This document shows, in pieces, positions 49,445 through 57,086 of a stretch of DNA of 64,000 nt. The notes under the pieces were generated by a model, which was given only the letters and a program-made list of their open reading frames with translations, did no database searches and was not told where the DNA came from. The position numbers were made by a program, and so were the translations under genes. The DNA comes from a virus: the IMG/VR virus record IMGVR_UViG_3300033146_004399, positions 115,367 through 179,366 of that record; one strand, 5' to 3'. Each line of letters begins with the position of its first letter. Positions within the stretch are counted from its first letter, which is position 1.

Positions 49445-49705
49445 TTCCCTATCCAATTGTATTTGTCTCAAAACGTTGGAAACGTTAATTGTATGCATCA
49501 CCGTTTTGAGACATTCATTTTTCTCACGCTCAGATATTTCCACTTTGCGAGCAGCAACAAGCGCTTTATTCATTGCTTTCTCATTTATAACATCATAAGC
49601 TTTTATAACTTTAAAATCTAAGGTGAGATATATTAATTTTATGGGATATGAATTCATTACAACTATGTAACTGTCATTTGTTTTTAATACTTCTGTTGTT
49701 ATCAT
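49442..49705 (-). CDS. hypothetical protein
   Basis: 87 aa. Beta start (MITTEVLKTNDSYIVVMNSY) and a basic helical end. AAAAGGAAA just before the ATG. An exact AGCATATTTAAT lies upstream at 49719-49730 on this strand. Not recognised. Confidence 0.55.
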   Translation of the reverse strand: MITTEVLKTNDSYIVVMNSYPIKLIYLTLDFKVIKAYDVINEKAMNKALVAARKVEISEREKNECLKTVMHTINVSNVLRQIQLDRE

Positions 49706-49718
49706 TTTTTCCTTTTAT

Positions 49719-49730
49719 ATTAAATATGCT
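49719..49730 (-). promoter_or_regulatory. AGCATATTTAAT element (minus strand)
   Basis: Exact copy in minus orientation, 14 bases upstream of the minus-strand start at 49705, in the gap between that gene and the homing endonuclease. Its orientation follows the gene, supporting a promoter role. Confidence 0.55.
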
Positions 49731-49818
49731 TTAATATTTCAATTCCTTAGTCAGGTCCTATTTTAAATGTACCTGAAAAAATCCATTCAATCAATTTTAA
49801 TTATGTGTATCCAAATTT

Positions 49819-51552
49819 TCATTTCACTTCTCTCATCATAGATTCAATAAGACCAGTACCACGTTCTTTGCTTCTTTTTACTGATTGATGATAATTACCT
49901 CTCCAATGTCGTACAATTCTTTCTTTATAATCTAGATTATCAGGATCTTTAGTTTCTTTTTCTTTTTTTGGATTATTAGTTTTTGTATCAATCTCAGTAA
50001 AGAATGATTTAATAATGAGTGGTATATCTTTTATCTTCTCTTTATACCCAATTTCTAAGTGATGAGTTATTTTCCCATTCATACCAATCTTTGATATAAC
50101 TCGTCTTAGATGATCTTTATACTTCTGTTCTTGGAATTTAGCATTTGTTTTATGCCAATATTTTACTTTCTTATAGTGTTGCTGCCCATGGTATTCTATA
50201 AATACGTTAAATTTCGGCATGAGCACTATAAAATCCATCCTTTTATTTCGACCAGTATCTGGTAATTTTTTATCAGCAGAGAGACTATTAATATCAAATG
50301 GTTCTTCTTTTTTTACGTATTCAGTATATTTATCTTTAAACTTGTTTAGAAGTGCATTTGTTATAGCGTGTTCACCTAATGATTCTTTTTTAGTTACTAT
50401 ATCTTTTGCTGATAGATCATTTTTACCATCTGCGTCCTTTTGAAATTTAAATGTATATCCGCTAACAGAATAACGCTCAGTACTTAATACAGATAATATT
50501 TTTTTATAATCTATATTTAATTTTTCTCCTGCTTCTTGGACATTATCATATTCATTTTTGTATTTACCGTTTATAGATTCATATGCACATACGGGTTCAA
50601 CTAAAGTAAGTTTTGCACAATTTGGACAACCATGACCTTCTACAGCATGACCTTGAATCGTTTGAGTAATTTCACCAAATCTCTCATGACCATGTTCGTG
50701 ACATATATATCTTAATTTAGAATTTTCTTTATTAACAGTACTTGAAGTGGCTCGTGCGTATTTTGGTATAAAAGTATATTCATAGTTCTTATCACCATGT
50801 TTTTCTTGACATAATTCTTCTACTTTTTTTCTTCCCATGGCTTTTTTATCAGCAAGGTGATTTTTAGATTGTTGATAAGACATAGAATTACCTGATACCA
50901 TAACTGGATATTCTTCGCCTGTATCATCATTAATAAATACAACATATTTTTTTTTATTAGTTTTCTCGCCTTTTTTCTGTAATTCATCTCTTTTTTTATT
51001 ATATCTACCTGTAAGAGGTTCCCATGGTGTTGTACCATTACTTCTCCAATAACCAGCATACATTTCATTATTATGTAACTTAACACGGTTCCAATCTTTA
51101 AAAAACTTTTTATCTATTTTAAGTTTAAATTCTTCCCACGGTATTGTTCCGTATTTTTTTTCTTTTTGTCTTGTACGTGTTACGCCTATTAAATTACGTT
51201 CGCTTCTTCTTTTCGCGGCATCTCTTTTGCTAAGAGATCCTTTACTTAAATGAGTTGAGAACGTTTCTGGCGTTTGTTTTTCACCATCAACATAATATAA
51301 AACTTTTCTGGTTCTTTCAACACCTGGTGTTTTCGGGGCTATCCATTTCTTAAATTCTTCGTCTTTTACACTCCATAATCCGTCATTAGTATTTGGATTA
51401 ATTTTATATTCTATCCTTTCCCATTCCCAACCTTTTTCCAAACATCTCTTTTTAAATTCAGGTTCAACTTGAGTTGCCCAACACTGTTTTATACCCGGTA
51501 CTGATCCAGTTTTTTCATTTAATTGTTGATTCATATTTTCAAGTATTTTCAT
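49819..51552 (-). CDS. large free-standing homing endonuclease
   Basis: 577 aa. The middle holds a zinc repeat (RYICHEHGHERFGEI...GCPNC) and a NUMOD1-like segment (YDNVQEAGEKLNIDYKKILS) for DNA contact. The C-terminal nuclease has RMDFIVLMPKFNVFIEYHGQ with the D...E-x-H core and the same layout as the endonucleases at 33904 and 36164. N-terminal ~250 residues are basic with repeated TPWE motifs. Probably a selfish gene. Starts four bases inside the gene before it. Confidence 0.75.
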   Translation of the reverse strand: MKILENMNQQLNEKTGSVPGIKQCWATQVEPEFKKRCLEKGWEWERIEYKINPNTNDGLWSVKDEEFKKWIAPKTPGVERTRKVLYYVDGEKQTPETFSTHLSKGSLSKRDAAKRRSERNLIGVTRTRQKEKKYGTIPWEEFKLKIDKKFFKDWNRVKLHNNEMYAGYWRSNGTTPWEPLTGRYNKKRDELQKKGEKTNKKKYVVFINDDTGEEYPVMVSGNSMSYQQSKNHLADKKAMGRKKVEELCQEKHGDKNYEYTFIPKYARATSSTVNKENSKLRYICHEHGHERFGEITQTIQGHAVEGHGCPNCAKLTLVEPVCAYESINGKYKNEYDNVQEAGEKLNIDYKKILSVLSTERYSVSGYTFKFQKDADGKNDLSAKDIVTKKESLGEHAITNALLNKFKDKYTEYVKKEEPFDINSLSADKKLPDTGRNKRMDFIVLMPKFNVFIEYHGQQHYKKVKYWHKTNAKFQEQKYKDHLRRVISKIGMNGKITHHLEIGYKEKIKDIPLIIKSFFTEIDTKTNNPKKEKETKDPDNLDYKERIVRHWRGNYHQSVKRSKERGTGLIESMMREVK

Positions 51553-51798
51553 ATCTTCTCCTGATCCTTAAAAATGAAATGCAGTATCAATTTATAACAA
51601 TCCTCTACTGTTTTCTGTCTCCCTACCTCAACCTTCCTCCTGGGGAGGAGTGTTGTTCTAGCCTTCCTATCTATCAACTCAGCTTCAAATGGCATATTAC
51701 TCATACGAGGTTTGCCATTATTTAATATAGCTGCACTAGTCCACTTAATAAACTTCACCAGGGATATATTTTTCACTGTGTTTTTTAAAATCAAACAT
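51549..51798 (-). pseudogene. frameshifted paralogue of 51800-52129
   Basis: ATG 51798 opens MFDFKKHSEKYIPGEVY then stops at TAA; removing one T near 51747 continues into KWTSAAILNNGKPRMSNMPF...RRKVEVGRQKTVEDCYKLIL to 51549. The last part parallels the neighbour (KIGRRTTIEECYKLILYFIF). As it stands a product could start only from weaker codons within the second frame (a TTG at 51794). Confidence 0.5.
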
Positions 51799-51799
51799 A

Positions 51800-52129
51800 T
51801 TATATCTTCTCTTCTTCTTTTCGTTTATCATCACTAAAAATAAAATACAGTATGAGTTTATAACATTCTTCTATTGTTGTTCTCCTACCTATTTTAACCT
51901 CTTCATACGCAACCTGGTATTTTTTTTCTTTCTCAACCGATCCTTTAGGAAATGAAATAATCATATCTCCTGAGTCAATTGATATGCTTTGAATTGGATG
52001 AGTTTCTTTTTCAGAATATCCAAAAAGTGGATAAATCATAAAAGACATTTTATCCACTCCTAGTCTTGTCAAACCATAATACTTATAAAAGTATCGGAGA
52101 ATATATTTGTATTCAGCTTTGTATTCCAT
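51800..52129 (-). CDS. hypothetical protein
   Basis: 109 aa, soluble; C-terminal EVKIGRRTTIEECYKLILYF shared with the next gene. A GTAAGATAATCAT element directly abuts the ATG. Unknown function. Confidence 0.55.
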   Translation of the reverse strand: MEYKAEYKYILRYFYKYYGLTRLGVDKMSFMIYPLFGYSEKETHPIQSISIDSGDMIISFPKGSVEKEKKYQVAYEEVKIGRRTTIEECYKLILYFIFSDDKRKEEEKI

Positions 52130-52166
52130 ATGATTATCTTACACCTATATAATAAAAAGGTGAGCT

Positions 52167-52194
52167 TTGGACAATGGTACAAGTGATGTATAAT
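52167..52194 (+). promoter_or_regulatory. sigma70-like promoter TTGGAC-N16-TATAAT
   Basis: TTGGAC 52167-52172, TATAAT 52189-52194, spacer 16. Followed by a palindrome and the gene at 52293. Confidence 0.75.
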
Positions 52195-52211
52195 ACATAT
52201 ATAAATAAGTA

Positions 52212-52235
52212 ATTATTCAAAAGCTTTTGAATAAT
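52212..52235. promoter_or_regulatory. 24-base perfect palindrome in a leader
   Basis: ATTATTCAA-AAGCTT-TTGAATAAT is symmetrical around AAGCTT and lies about 18 bases after the -10 box. It could be an operator for a dimeric repressor, or an mRNA hairpin in the ~90-base leader of the next gene. Confidence 0.6.
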
Positions 52236-52292
52236 ACTATATATTTTAGCATAGTTTATATAAAAACATGAGCTAAGATAAGGAGAATTAAA

Positions 52293-52694
52293 ATGGGAAA
52301 AACCGCAAAAAAAGAATATTTCAATATGAAAGGCTTGACACGTACTGCTATTAAAAATTATATCAAAAGTAATTACACGTCAATTACATTAGACGATAAC
52401 ACTCTTGAGAACATAAGGAAAGCATTTAATATCACTACTGATTTAGCCTATGTACCTAACAAACATGGGAAAACAGATTTATATCATATTATATATGGTA
52501 TTTGTTATGCCAGTTATACCAGAGATGATTCAGTTACAAACGCAAAGTTTATTGTTACTAACAACAAACCCAACTATGAGGGAGTAGAACAACCTGAAGT
52601 ATTTGATAATTTTGGTGCAGTAGAAGATTATGCCAAAGGACTTAAAAAATCAAAAAGAGTACCTAAAGAGATTAGAGTTTTAGCAATATATTAA
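52293..52694 (+). CDS. hypothetical protein
   Basis: 133 aa, basic, Tyr- and Asn-rich; KGLTRTAIKNYIKSNYTSIT looks helical, later part mixed. AAGGAG site after a strong promoter. Not recognised; its expression signals suggest an abundant early product. Confidence 0.6.
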   Translation: MGKTAKKEYFNMKGLTRTAIKNYIKSNYTSITLDDNTLENIRKAFNITTDLAYVPNKHGKTDLYHIIYGICYASYTRDDSVTNAKFIVTNNKPNYEGVEQPEVFDNFGAVEDYAKGLKKSKRVPKEIRVLAIY

Positions 52695-52705
52695 AAAGAG
52701 AAATT

Positions 52706-53020
52706 ATGAACTATAAAGATGTTAATGTATTGTTATCTTGCGATATAAGCTACGATAAATATTTAACTCATAAAAAAGATTATGAATTTCTTAAAGAGGG
52801 ATATATCTCAATTTCTTTTAAAGAATATTTTGAAAGTTCTTTATTTGATATTAGAGAAGATCTCATTGAGATTTTAAGTTATGTAGGTTTTAATATTGTA
52901 GAAGGCGATTTTGATTTCGATGATGGTTATGCTGGATACGTAAATAGCTATTACATTAATGCAGATGTTATACTTGAAGCAATAAAAAAGCCACTCTTAA
53001 TTGAGTGGCTTATAGTTTAA
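52706..53020 (+). CDS. hypothetical acidic protein
   Basis: 104 aa, Asp/Tyr-rich (EGDFDFDDGYAGYVNSYYIN), not recognised. Its last ten codons (KKPLLIEWLIV region) are also the stem of the terminator at 52988-53011. Confidence 0.55.
   Translation: MNYKDVNVLLSCDISYDKYLTHKKDYEFLKEGYISISFKEYFESSLFDIREDLIEILSYVGFNIVEGDFDFDDGYAGYVNSYYINADVILEAIKKPLLIEWLIV
52988..53011. terminator. terminator hairpin inside a gene end (CACTC type)
   Basis: AAGCCACTC, TTAATT loop, GAGTGGCTT; a weak T stretch follows. Same layout as the hairpins at 49416, 53348, 53658 and 55323. Confidence 0.65.
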
Positions 53021-53037
53021 GTTTGTTTTATATTCAT

Positions 53038-53319
53038 TCAATCAGTATCTTTTATAAATTTTTCTAAATCTTCTTCTGAATCTAAACTTGTAAGATTATT
53101 TATATCAACAGACTTACTAGCGTTAATAAGTCTTATTGCTCCTTCATCACTTAATTCTTCACAATCAGGTCCCATAAAAGGTCCTTCATAATTCTATGGT
53201 ACCCAATTTTTACGAGTATTATCCGAATGTGAACAAACATACCATTTCTCTTCGTCCATGATGGATATATCAACGTGTTTAGAACAAGTATCGCATGTTT
53301 TCTCTTCTACCTTTTTCAT
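53038..53319 (-). pseudogene. Cys-containing small protein gene with in-frame TAG
   Basis: ATG 53319 reads MKKVEEKTCDTCSKHVDISI, then KWYVCSHSDNTRKNWVP, TAG (codon 42, 53194-53196), NYEGPFMGPDCEELSDEGAI to TGA 53038. CDTC plus C..H suggests a zinc knuckle. The continuity on both sides of the TAG suggests a single original 93-codon gene. Confidence 0.5.
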
Positions 53320-53347
53320 ATCATGAAATATACTTTTTAGAGAAATA

Positions 53348-53378
53348 AAAAAGACACTCAAAAATTAAGTGTCTTTTT
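53348..53378. terminator. terminator hairpin (CACTC type)
   Basis: AAAAAGACACT...AGTGTCTTTTT with A and T runs on both sides, so it can terminate from both directions; it overlaps the end of the minus-strand gene 53365-53550. Confidence 0.8.
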
Positions 53379-53550
53379 CTATCAACATAAGTCCAGTCTC
53401 TTTACAGATGGGACAACCTTCAATAACGGTATAACAATGCTTTTTTGATTCTTTATAATATGCTTTCCATACACAAAAACATCTTTCTAAATTTTGATGA
53501 TTTAGGAAGTCTTCTTTCTTCCAACTATATGACATATTAATCCTGTTCAT
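53365..53550 (-). CDS. small zinc-knuckle-like protein
   Basis: 61 aa. CFCVW, a later C and CPIC near the C-terminus give a four- to five-Cys arrangement. The ATG at 53550 overlaps the upstream 30-aa gene; ATG 53535 is an alternative start. Function unknown. Confidence 0.5.
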   Translation of the reverse strand: MNRINMSYSWKKEDFLNHQNLERCFCVWKAYYKESKKHCYTVIEGCPICKETGLMLIEKDT

Positions 53551-53629
53551 TTTCTTCCTCTTTCTTTATCCAAACTTCACTATAAGGATGTTGATACCAC
53601 CTCACTCCATTTACTATAACTTCTTTCAT
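53537..53629 (-). CDS. hypothetical very small protein
   Basis: 30 aa (MKEVIVNGVRWYQHPYSEVW...). A strong AAAGGAGGAATAA ribosome binding site precedes the ATG and the stop overlaps the following gene, which supports it despite its size. Function unknown. Confidence 0.5.
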   Translation of the reverse strand: MKEVIVNGVRWYQHPYSEVWIKKEEENEQD

Positions 53630-53657
53630 TTATTCCTCCTTTATTTTTATACAAAAA

Positions 53658-53685
53658 AAAAGACACTCAATAAAGAGTGTCTTTT
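53658..53685. terminator. terminator hairpin (CACTC type)
   Basis: AAAAGACACTC, AATAAA loop, GAGTGTCTTTT; symmetrical A/T runs let it work on both strands. It lies just before the ribosome binding site of the 30-aa gene and after the minus-strand gene at 53760. Confidence 0.8.
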
Positions 53686-53759
53686 AATTTAATAGTTAAA
53701 TTTATGTCATCAATAATATCTATTTTATTATATGTGAATCTATTTTTTCTTGTCATACT

Positions 53760-54104
53760 TTATCTTACACATCTCAAATCATTCGTTACAAATGAGAGGC
53801 AATATAATTTAATTAAACTTTTAGTAAATTTATTTTCTTTTTTAATTTTCCAATTTTGGACTGTGTTCTGAGATTGCATCGAATAATTCTTGTGGTAATT
53901 TTTTTCATGTTGATGGTTTGTTATGTAAAAATATCTTATACCTTGCGTTATTTCTATAGTATGAATATTAAGACCTTTCCATCTATTCTTATAAGTGTCT
54001 CTTAACGAATTTAAACTTATTCTTTCTGGGTTGTATATTGTACCAATTTCACATTTTGATTCTTGTTTCATATATTAAAAATATTTAAAGTCTTTTACTG
54101 TCAT
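53760..54104 (-). pseudogene. small protein gene with in-frame TAA near its start
   Basis: GGAGTAATACA-ATG at 54104 opens MTVKDFKYF, then TAA at 54075-54077, then in the same frame YMKQESKCEIGTIYNPERIS on to the stop at 53760 (103 aa from ATG 54071). The only good ribosome binding site is before the 54104 start, so the full gene probably lost continuity by one codon. Product not recognised; Lys/Asn/His-rich middle. Confidence 0.4.
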
Positions 54105-54341
54105 TGTATTACTCCATATACATAAATATGGTTATTTAAAGTTATCTTTATAATATATATTTCATCGTTTCACTTTATAAATTTCTTTCCCAAATAGTTT
54201 TAGTATTATACCCTTTCCTTACTGCATATACTTTCTTAACTTCATCTTTATGCCACTATCCTAATATATTTAATTAGGCTGTCAGAAACCAAAAATTAAC
54301 CAAATATAAGCATATTTAATAGTGAACTTAGTATAAAGGAG
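54105..54341. promoter_or_regulatory. AT-rich gap with an AGCATATTTAAT element
   Basis: About 240 bases with no convincing gene on either strand. It ends with an exact AGCATATTTAAT at 54309-54320, then AAAGGAG before the endonuclease ATG at 54348-region start 54342. Nothing else stands out. Confidence 0.5.
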
Positions 54342-55337
54342 TTGACTATGGAATATACAAAAGAATTGTTTGAAGATTTATATATAAATAAAGGTATGAG
54401 TATGAGACAAATTGCCACCCATTTAGATTTGGGTAAAGGTATGGTTGATTCATATATTAGAAAATTTGAAATACCTAAGCGTTCGAGAGCTGAATCTATA
54501 ACCAAACGATTTGAGAATACACCAAGAAAAAAAACAAAACAAAAGCCTCGTAAGAAAACGGCGCGACCCTGGCAAACGTATGAGCTAACTGAAGACAATT
54601 GGGAAATACAAGAAATAAACTTACGTGCAGATAGAAAAGGTGTAAAATGTTTATTTATAGATGGAGAGAGAGTAAGAGGAGATGATAGGGTATCATTTAT
54701 ATGTAAGCAAACTGGTGAAGAGGCTGAAAGACGTGTTTTCCACTTCATACAAAATCCGACCTTCTTATCAAAGAGTGCAGTAACTAGTAATACCTCCAGA
54801 GGTAGAAAACAAACTGAGGAAGCAAAAAGAATTATTGGTGAAAAGAATTCCGGAGAGAGGATTGATACATATTTTGATTTTACGTGTCCAGTATGTGGGG
54901 AAACATTTAAGTATAGAGATATTCAACGAAATAGAATAAAAAAATATTGTAGTAAAGAATGTCAAAAAACTGCATTTGTTAGTGCACCAGAATTTAAAGG
55001 TAAAATGAATAAACTTGAAGAATACTTTTGTACCATCCTTGACAGTATGGGATATAAATATAAAACACAGCATTTAGTAAAGTATTACATGGTTGATTTT
55101 TTCTTTGAAGACAAAAATCTTATTATTCAAGTAGATGGAGATTATTGGCACACAAACCCAGTGAAATATCCAGAAGGGCCAACAAGTGAAAGACAAATAC
55201 AAAATTTTAAAATGGATAAGAAATTTAAAAACTATATAGATGAATATACAAATTACAATGTAATGCGAATATGGGAAAGTGAAATAAATGGTGATGTAGA
55301 AAAAGTTAAAAGGAAAATAAAAAAGGCACTCAATTAA
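54342..55337 (+). CDS. homing endonuclease with N-terminal HTH, zinc ribbon and Vsr-like nuclease
   Basis: 331 aa. Residues ~15-50 are a helix-turn-helix (MSMRQIATHLDLGKGMVDSY). A four-Cys ribbon CPVCGETF...YCSKEC lies near 180-205. The nuclease is Vsr/PD-(D/E)XK-like: YMVDFFFEDKNLIIQVDGDY, WHTNP, and VMRIWESEI. It lies right beside the major capsid gene, converging with it, so that gene could be its home or target region. The last codons form a terminator stem. Confidence 0.75.
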   Translation: MTMEYTKELFEDLYINKGMSMRQIATHLDLGKGMVDSYIRKFEIPKRSRAESITKRFENTPRKKTKQKPRKKTARPWQTYELTEDNWEIQEINLRADRKGVKCLFIDGERVRGDDRVSFICKQTGEEAERRVFHFIQNPTFLSKSAVTSNTSRGRKQTEEAKRIIGEKNSGERIDTYFDFTCPVCGETFKYRDIQRNRIKKYCSKECQKTAFVSAPEFKGKMNKLEEYFCTILDSMGYKYKTQHLVKYYMVDFFFEDKNLIIQVDGDYWHTNPVKYPEGPTSERQIQNFKMDKKFKNYIDEYTNYNVMRIWESEINGDVEKVKRKIKKALN

Positions 55338-55346
55338 GAGTGCCTT
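55323..55346. terminator. terminator hairpin (CACTC type)
   Basis: AAGGCACTC, AATTAA loop, GAGTGCCTT, overlapping the endonuclease stop. Between two converging genes, so possibly used by both. Confidence 0.7.
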
Positions 55347-55384
55347 GTTAAGTCAATTTGTTATACTCAATTAAATATCAAAAA

Positions 55385-56936
55385 TCAGGGTAAATCCTTA
55401 ATATCAATCTGAGTATATAAAAGTTGTCCATGAGGAACTTGAGTCAATCCATATCGTGCTAAGAAACCACGTCTTGGGTTAAAATCATTTTCACCCACGA
55501 ACAGGTGTGAGGTTAGTTACATATGGACTATAGACCAAACCAGCGCCAAAAGGAGACTGAGGAGATTTGTGACCCATAAGAATTTTGTCATCTGGAAACA
55601 TAGGATCTTTATAGATATCATATCGACCAGCATAAGTACCGGCTTTAACAATATTCATACCCATGGAAGCAGTAACAGGATTAGGAATGAAGCCTTTAAG
55701 AACTTCAATATAAGAAGCAACTTTAGTACCAACAATCATCCAGTTAGCAGGACCAATTTTTGATTTTCTGAATACTTCATTACTAGCTCTAGTAACTTTT
55801 TGCATAAGAGCTAAGTGAGCATCAAGGTAATTACCTGATGTGTTGTTCTGAGCAAAAGAATTCCAGTCATAAGTAAAGCGTGAAGATGCAGGAACAAGAG
55901 TCATAACTTTTTGAATTATCTCTCTGTCTATTTCAGCAATCATTTCGTTAGAAACAAGAGCTGTAAGTTCAGCATCAGCACTTAAACCATGATAAGCCTT
56001 TAAATCTTGTTCAGATTCTTGTGACCACATAGCTTTGAGCTTACGAGTTTTAACAGCAACAGGAATGTTACCGATTGTGATTCTCATCTCAGGAATTTGT
56101 TCTGTAAATTCAAGATCAGTTTTGTACCAAGCTTTAATAGCAGTTTCAGCACCAGCTTGAGCACCATTGTAAACAACTTTAAGATTTCCAGCAGCATAAG
56201 TGATAGTAAAATCACCGTTTAAAGAACCAACTCTATCAGCGCTTCTTACTTGAAAGTTAGTAGCATCAAGTGAAGAGAAGGAAAATGTTTCTGAGAAATC
56301 ATCAGCACCAGTTAATTCAATAGTACCAAGAATCATAGCTGAATTTTCAACATTAACAGCACCGGCAGTTGCCTGCATTGGCCAAATGTTTTGAATAGCT
56401 GTTTTAGGAGCAGCAGAAATAACACCATTAAAAGTTCTAGGTGGAAGTACATCAGGGTTGATATCAATGTCTGCGTCAGCACTACCAACAGCAGAACCAG
56501 AGAAAGGTCCAATTTCGTCGGTGGAGTAGTAAGGATTATATCCTTCCTGAGCACCAGCTTGTTCTTCAAACATAGAGTATTCAGGATAATCAGTACCTGT
56601 ATAACCACTAGCTGGGTTACCTGGTCTTTCTGTTCCCATCTGATACTTTAAGTAAAAGATGATACCTGCAGGAGCCGCAATTGGCTGTACAGATACAATG
56701 TTATTTGCAATTAAGTTAGGGAATACACGTCTAACTATAGGAAGCATGATTTTTTGAAGACCTTGTACATCACCTTGAGTGGTTGCACCAGGAGCTTCTG
56801 TTAAATATTTTGCTTCATTTTCTAGAAGAATAGCAGTATTTTCTACTGTATATTCATCTGAGATACCTTCGAGAAATGGTGACCATTTCTTAAGAAGTCT
56901 ATCTTTTTCTTCTTTCATTAATCTTTGAGCGTCCAT
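55385..56936 (-). CDS. major capsid protein (gp23-like), C-terminus in the +1 frame
   Basis: The frame from ATG 56936 encodes 481 aa and stops at TGA 55491-55493. It shows gp23-family features: IMLPIVRRVFPNLIANNIVSV (63-83), QPIAAPAGIIFYLKY, and the conserved IPVAVKTRKLKAMW...QDLKAYHGLSADAEL (291-324). Skipping one base at CGT-GGG-TGA continues GENDFNPRRGFLARYGLTQV and on to TGA 55385, 35 more residues containing the G-F-x-x-RYG motif that gp23 homologues have near their C-terminus. The sum, about 516 aa, equals T4 gp23 size. So a +1 frameshift (programmed, or a sequence error) is needed for the full protein. ACGGAGG site. Confidence 0.85.
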
Positions 56937-57012
56937 TTAAGAAACCTCCGTAAATTTTTTATTCCTTATATTTACCCAACCTAAGGTTATACAGTAAATA
57001 AAGTTTTAATAC

Positions 57013-57035
57013 GTGGACACGTAAAACGTGTCCAC
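57013..57035. terminator. strong hairpin between scaffold and capsid genes
   Basis: GTGGACACG, TAAAA loop, CGTGTCCAC: nine perfect base pairs, GC-rich for this genome. There is no clear T run on the minus strand, so it may be a partial terminator or an mRNA processing/stability element that sets capsid protein output. Confidence 0.6.
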
Positions 57036-57086
57036 TTTATTATCTTGTACTTTTTTGTTCAAAAGTTTAATTTATTACAATTTAAA

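Noticed and set aside
8060-53200. Stop-codon reassignment (TAG read as an amino acid) to explain in-frame TAG codons
   Set aside because: TAG ends several sound genes in the window (3073, 17037 minus, 20801 minus, 37045, 37654, 42152, 45243), and read-through at 37045 would fuse an endonuclease to a membrane protein. Some interruptions are TAA or frameshifts, so recoding does not explain the set.
54296-54748. 150-aa minus-strand open frame
   Set aside because: Antisense to the endonuclease gene with no ribosome binding site and Ser/Phe-rich shadow composition.
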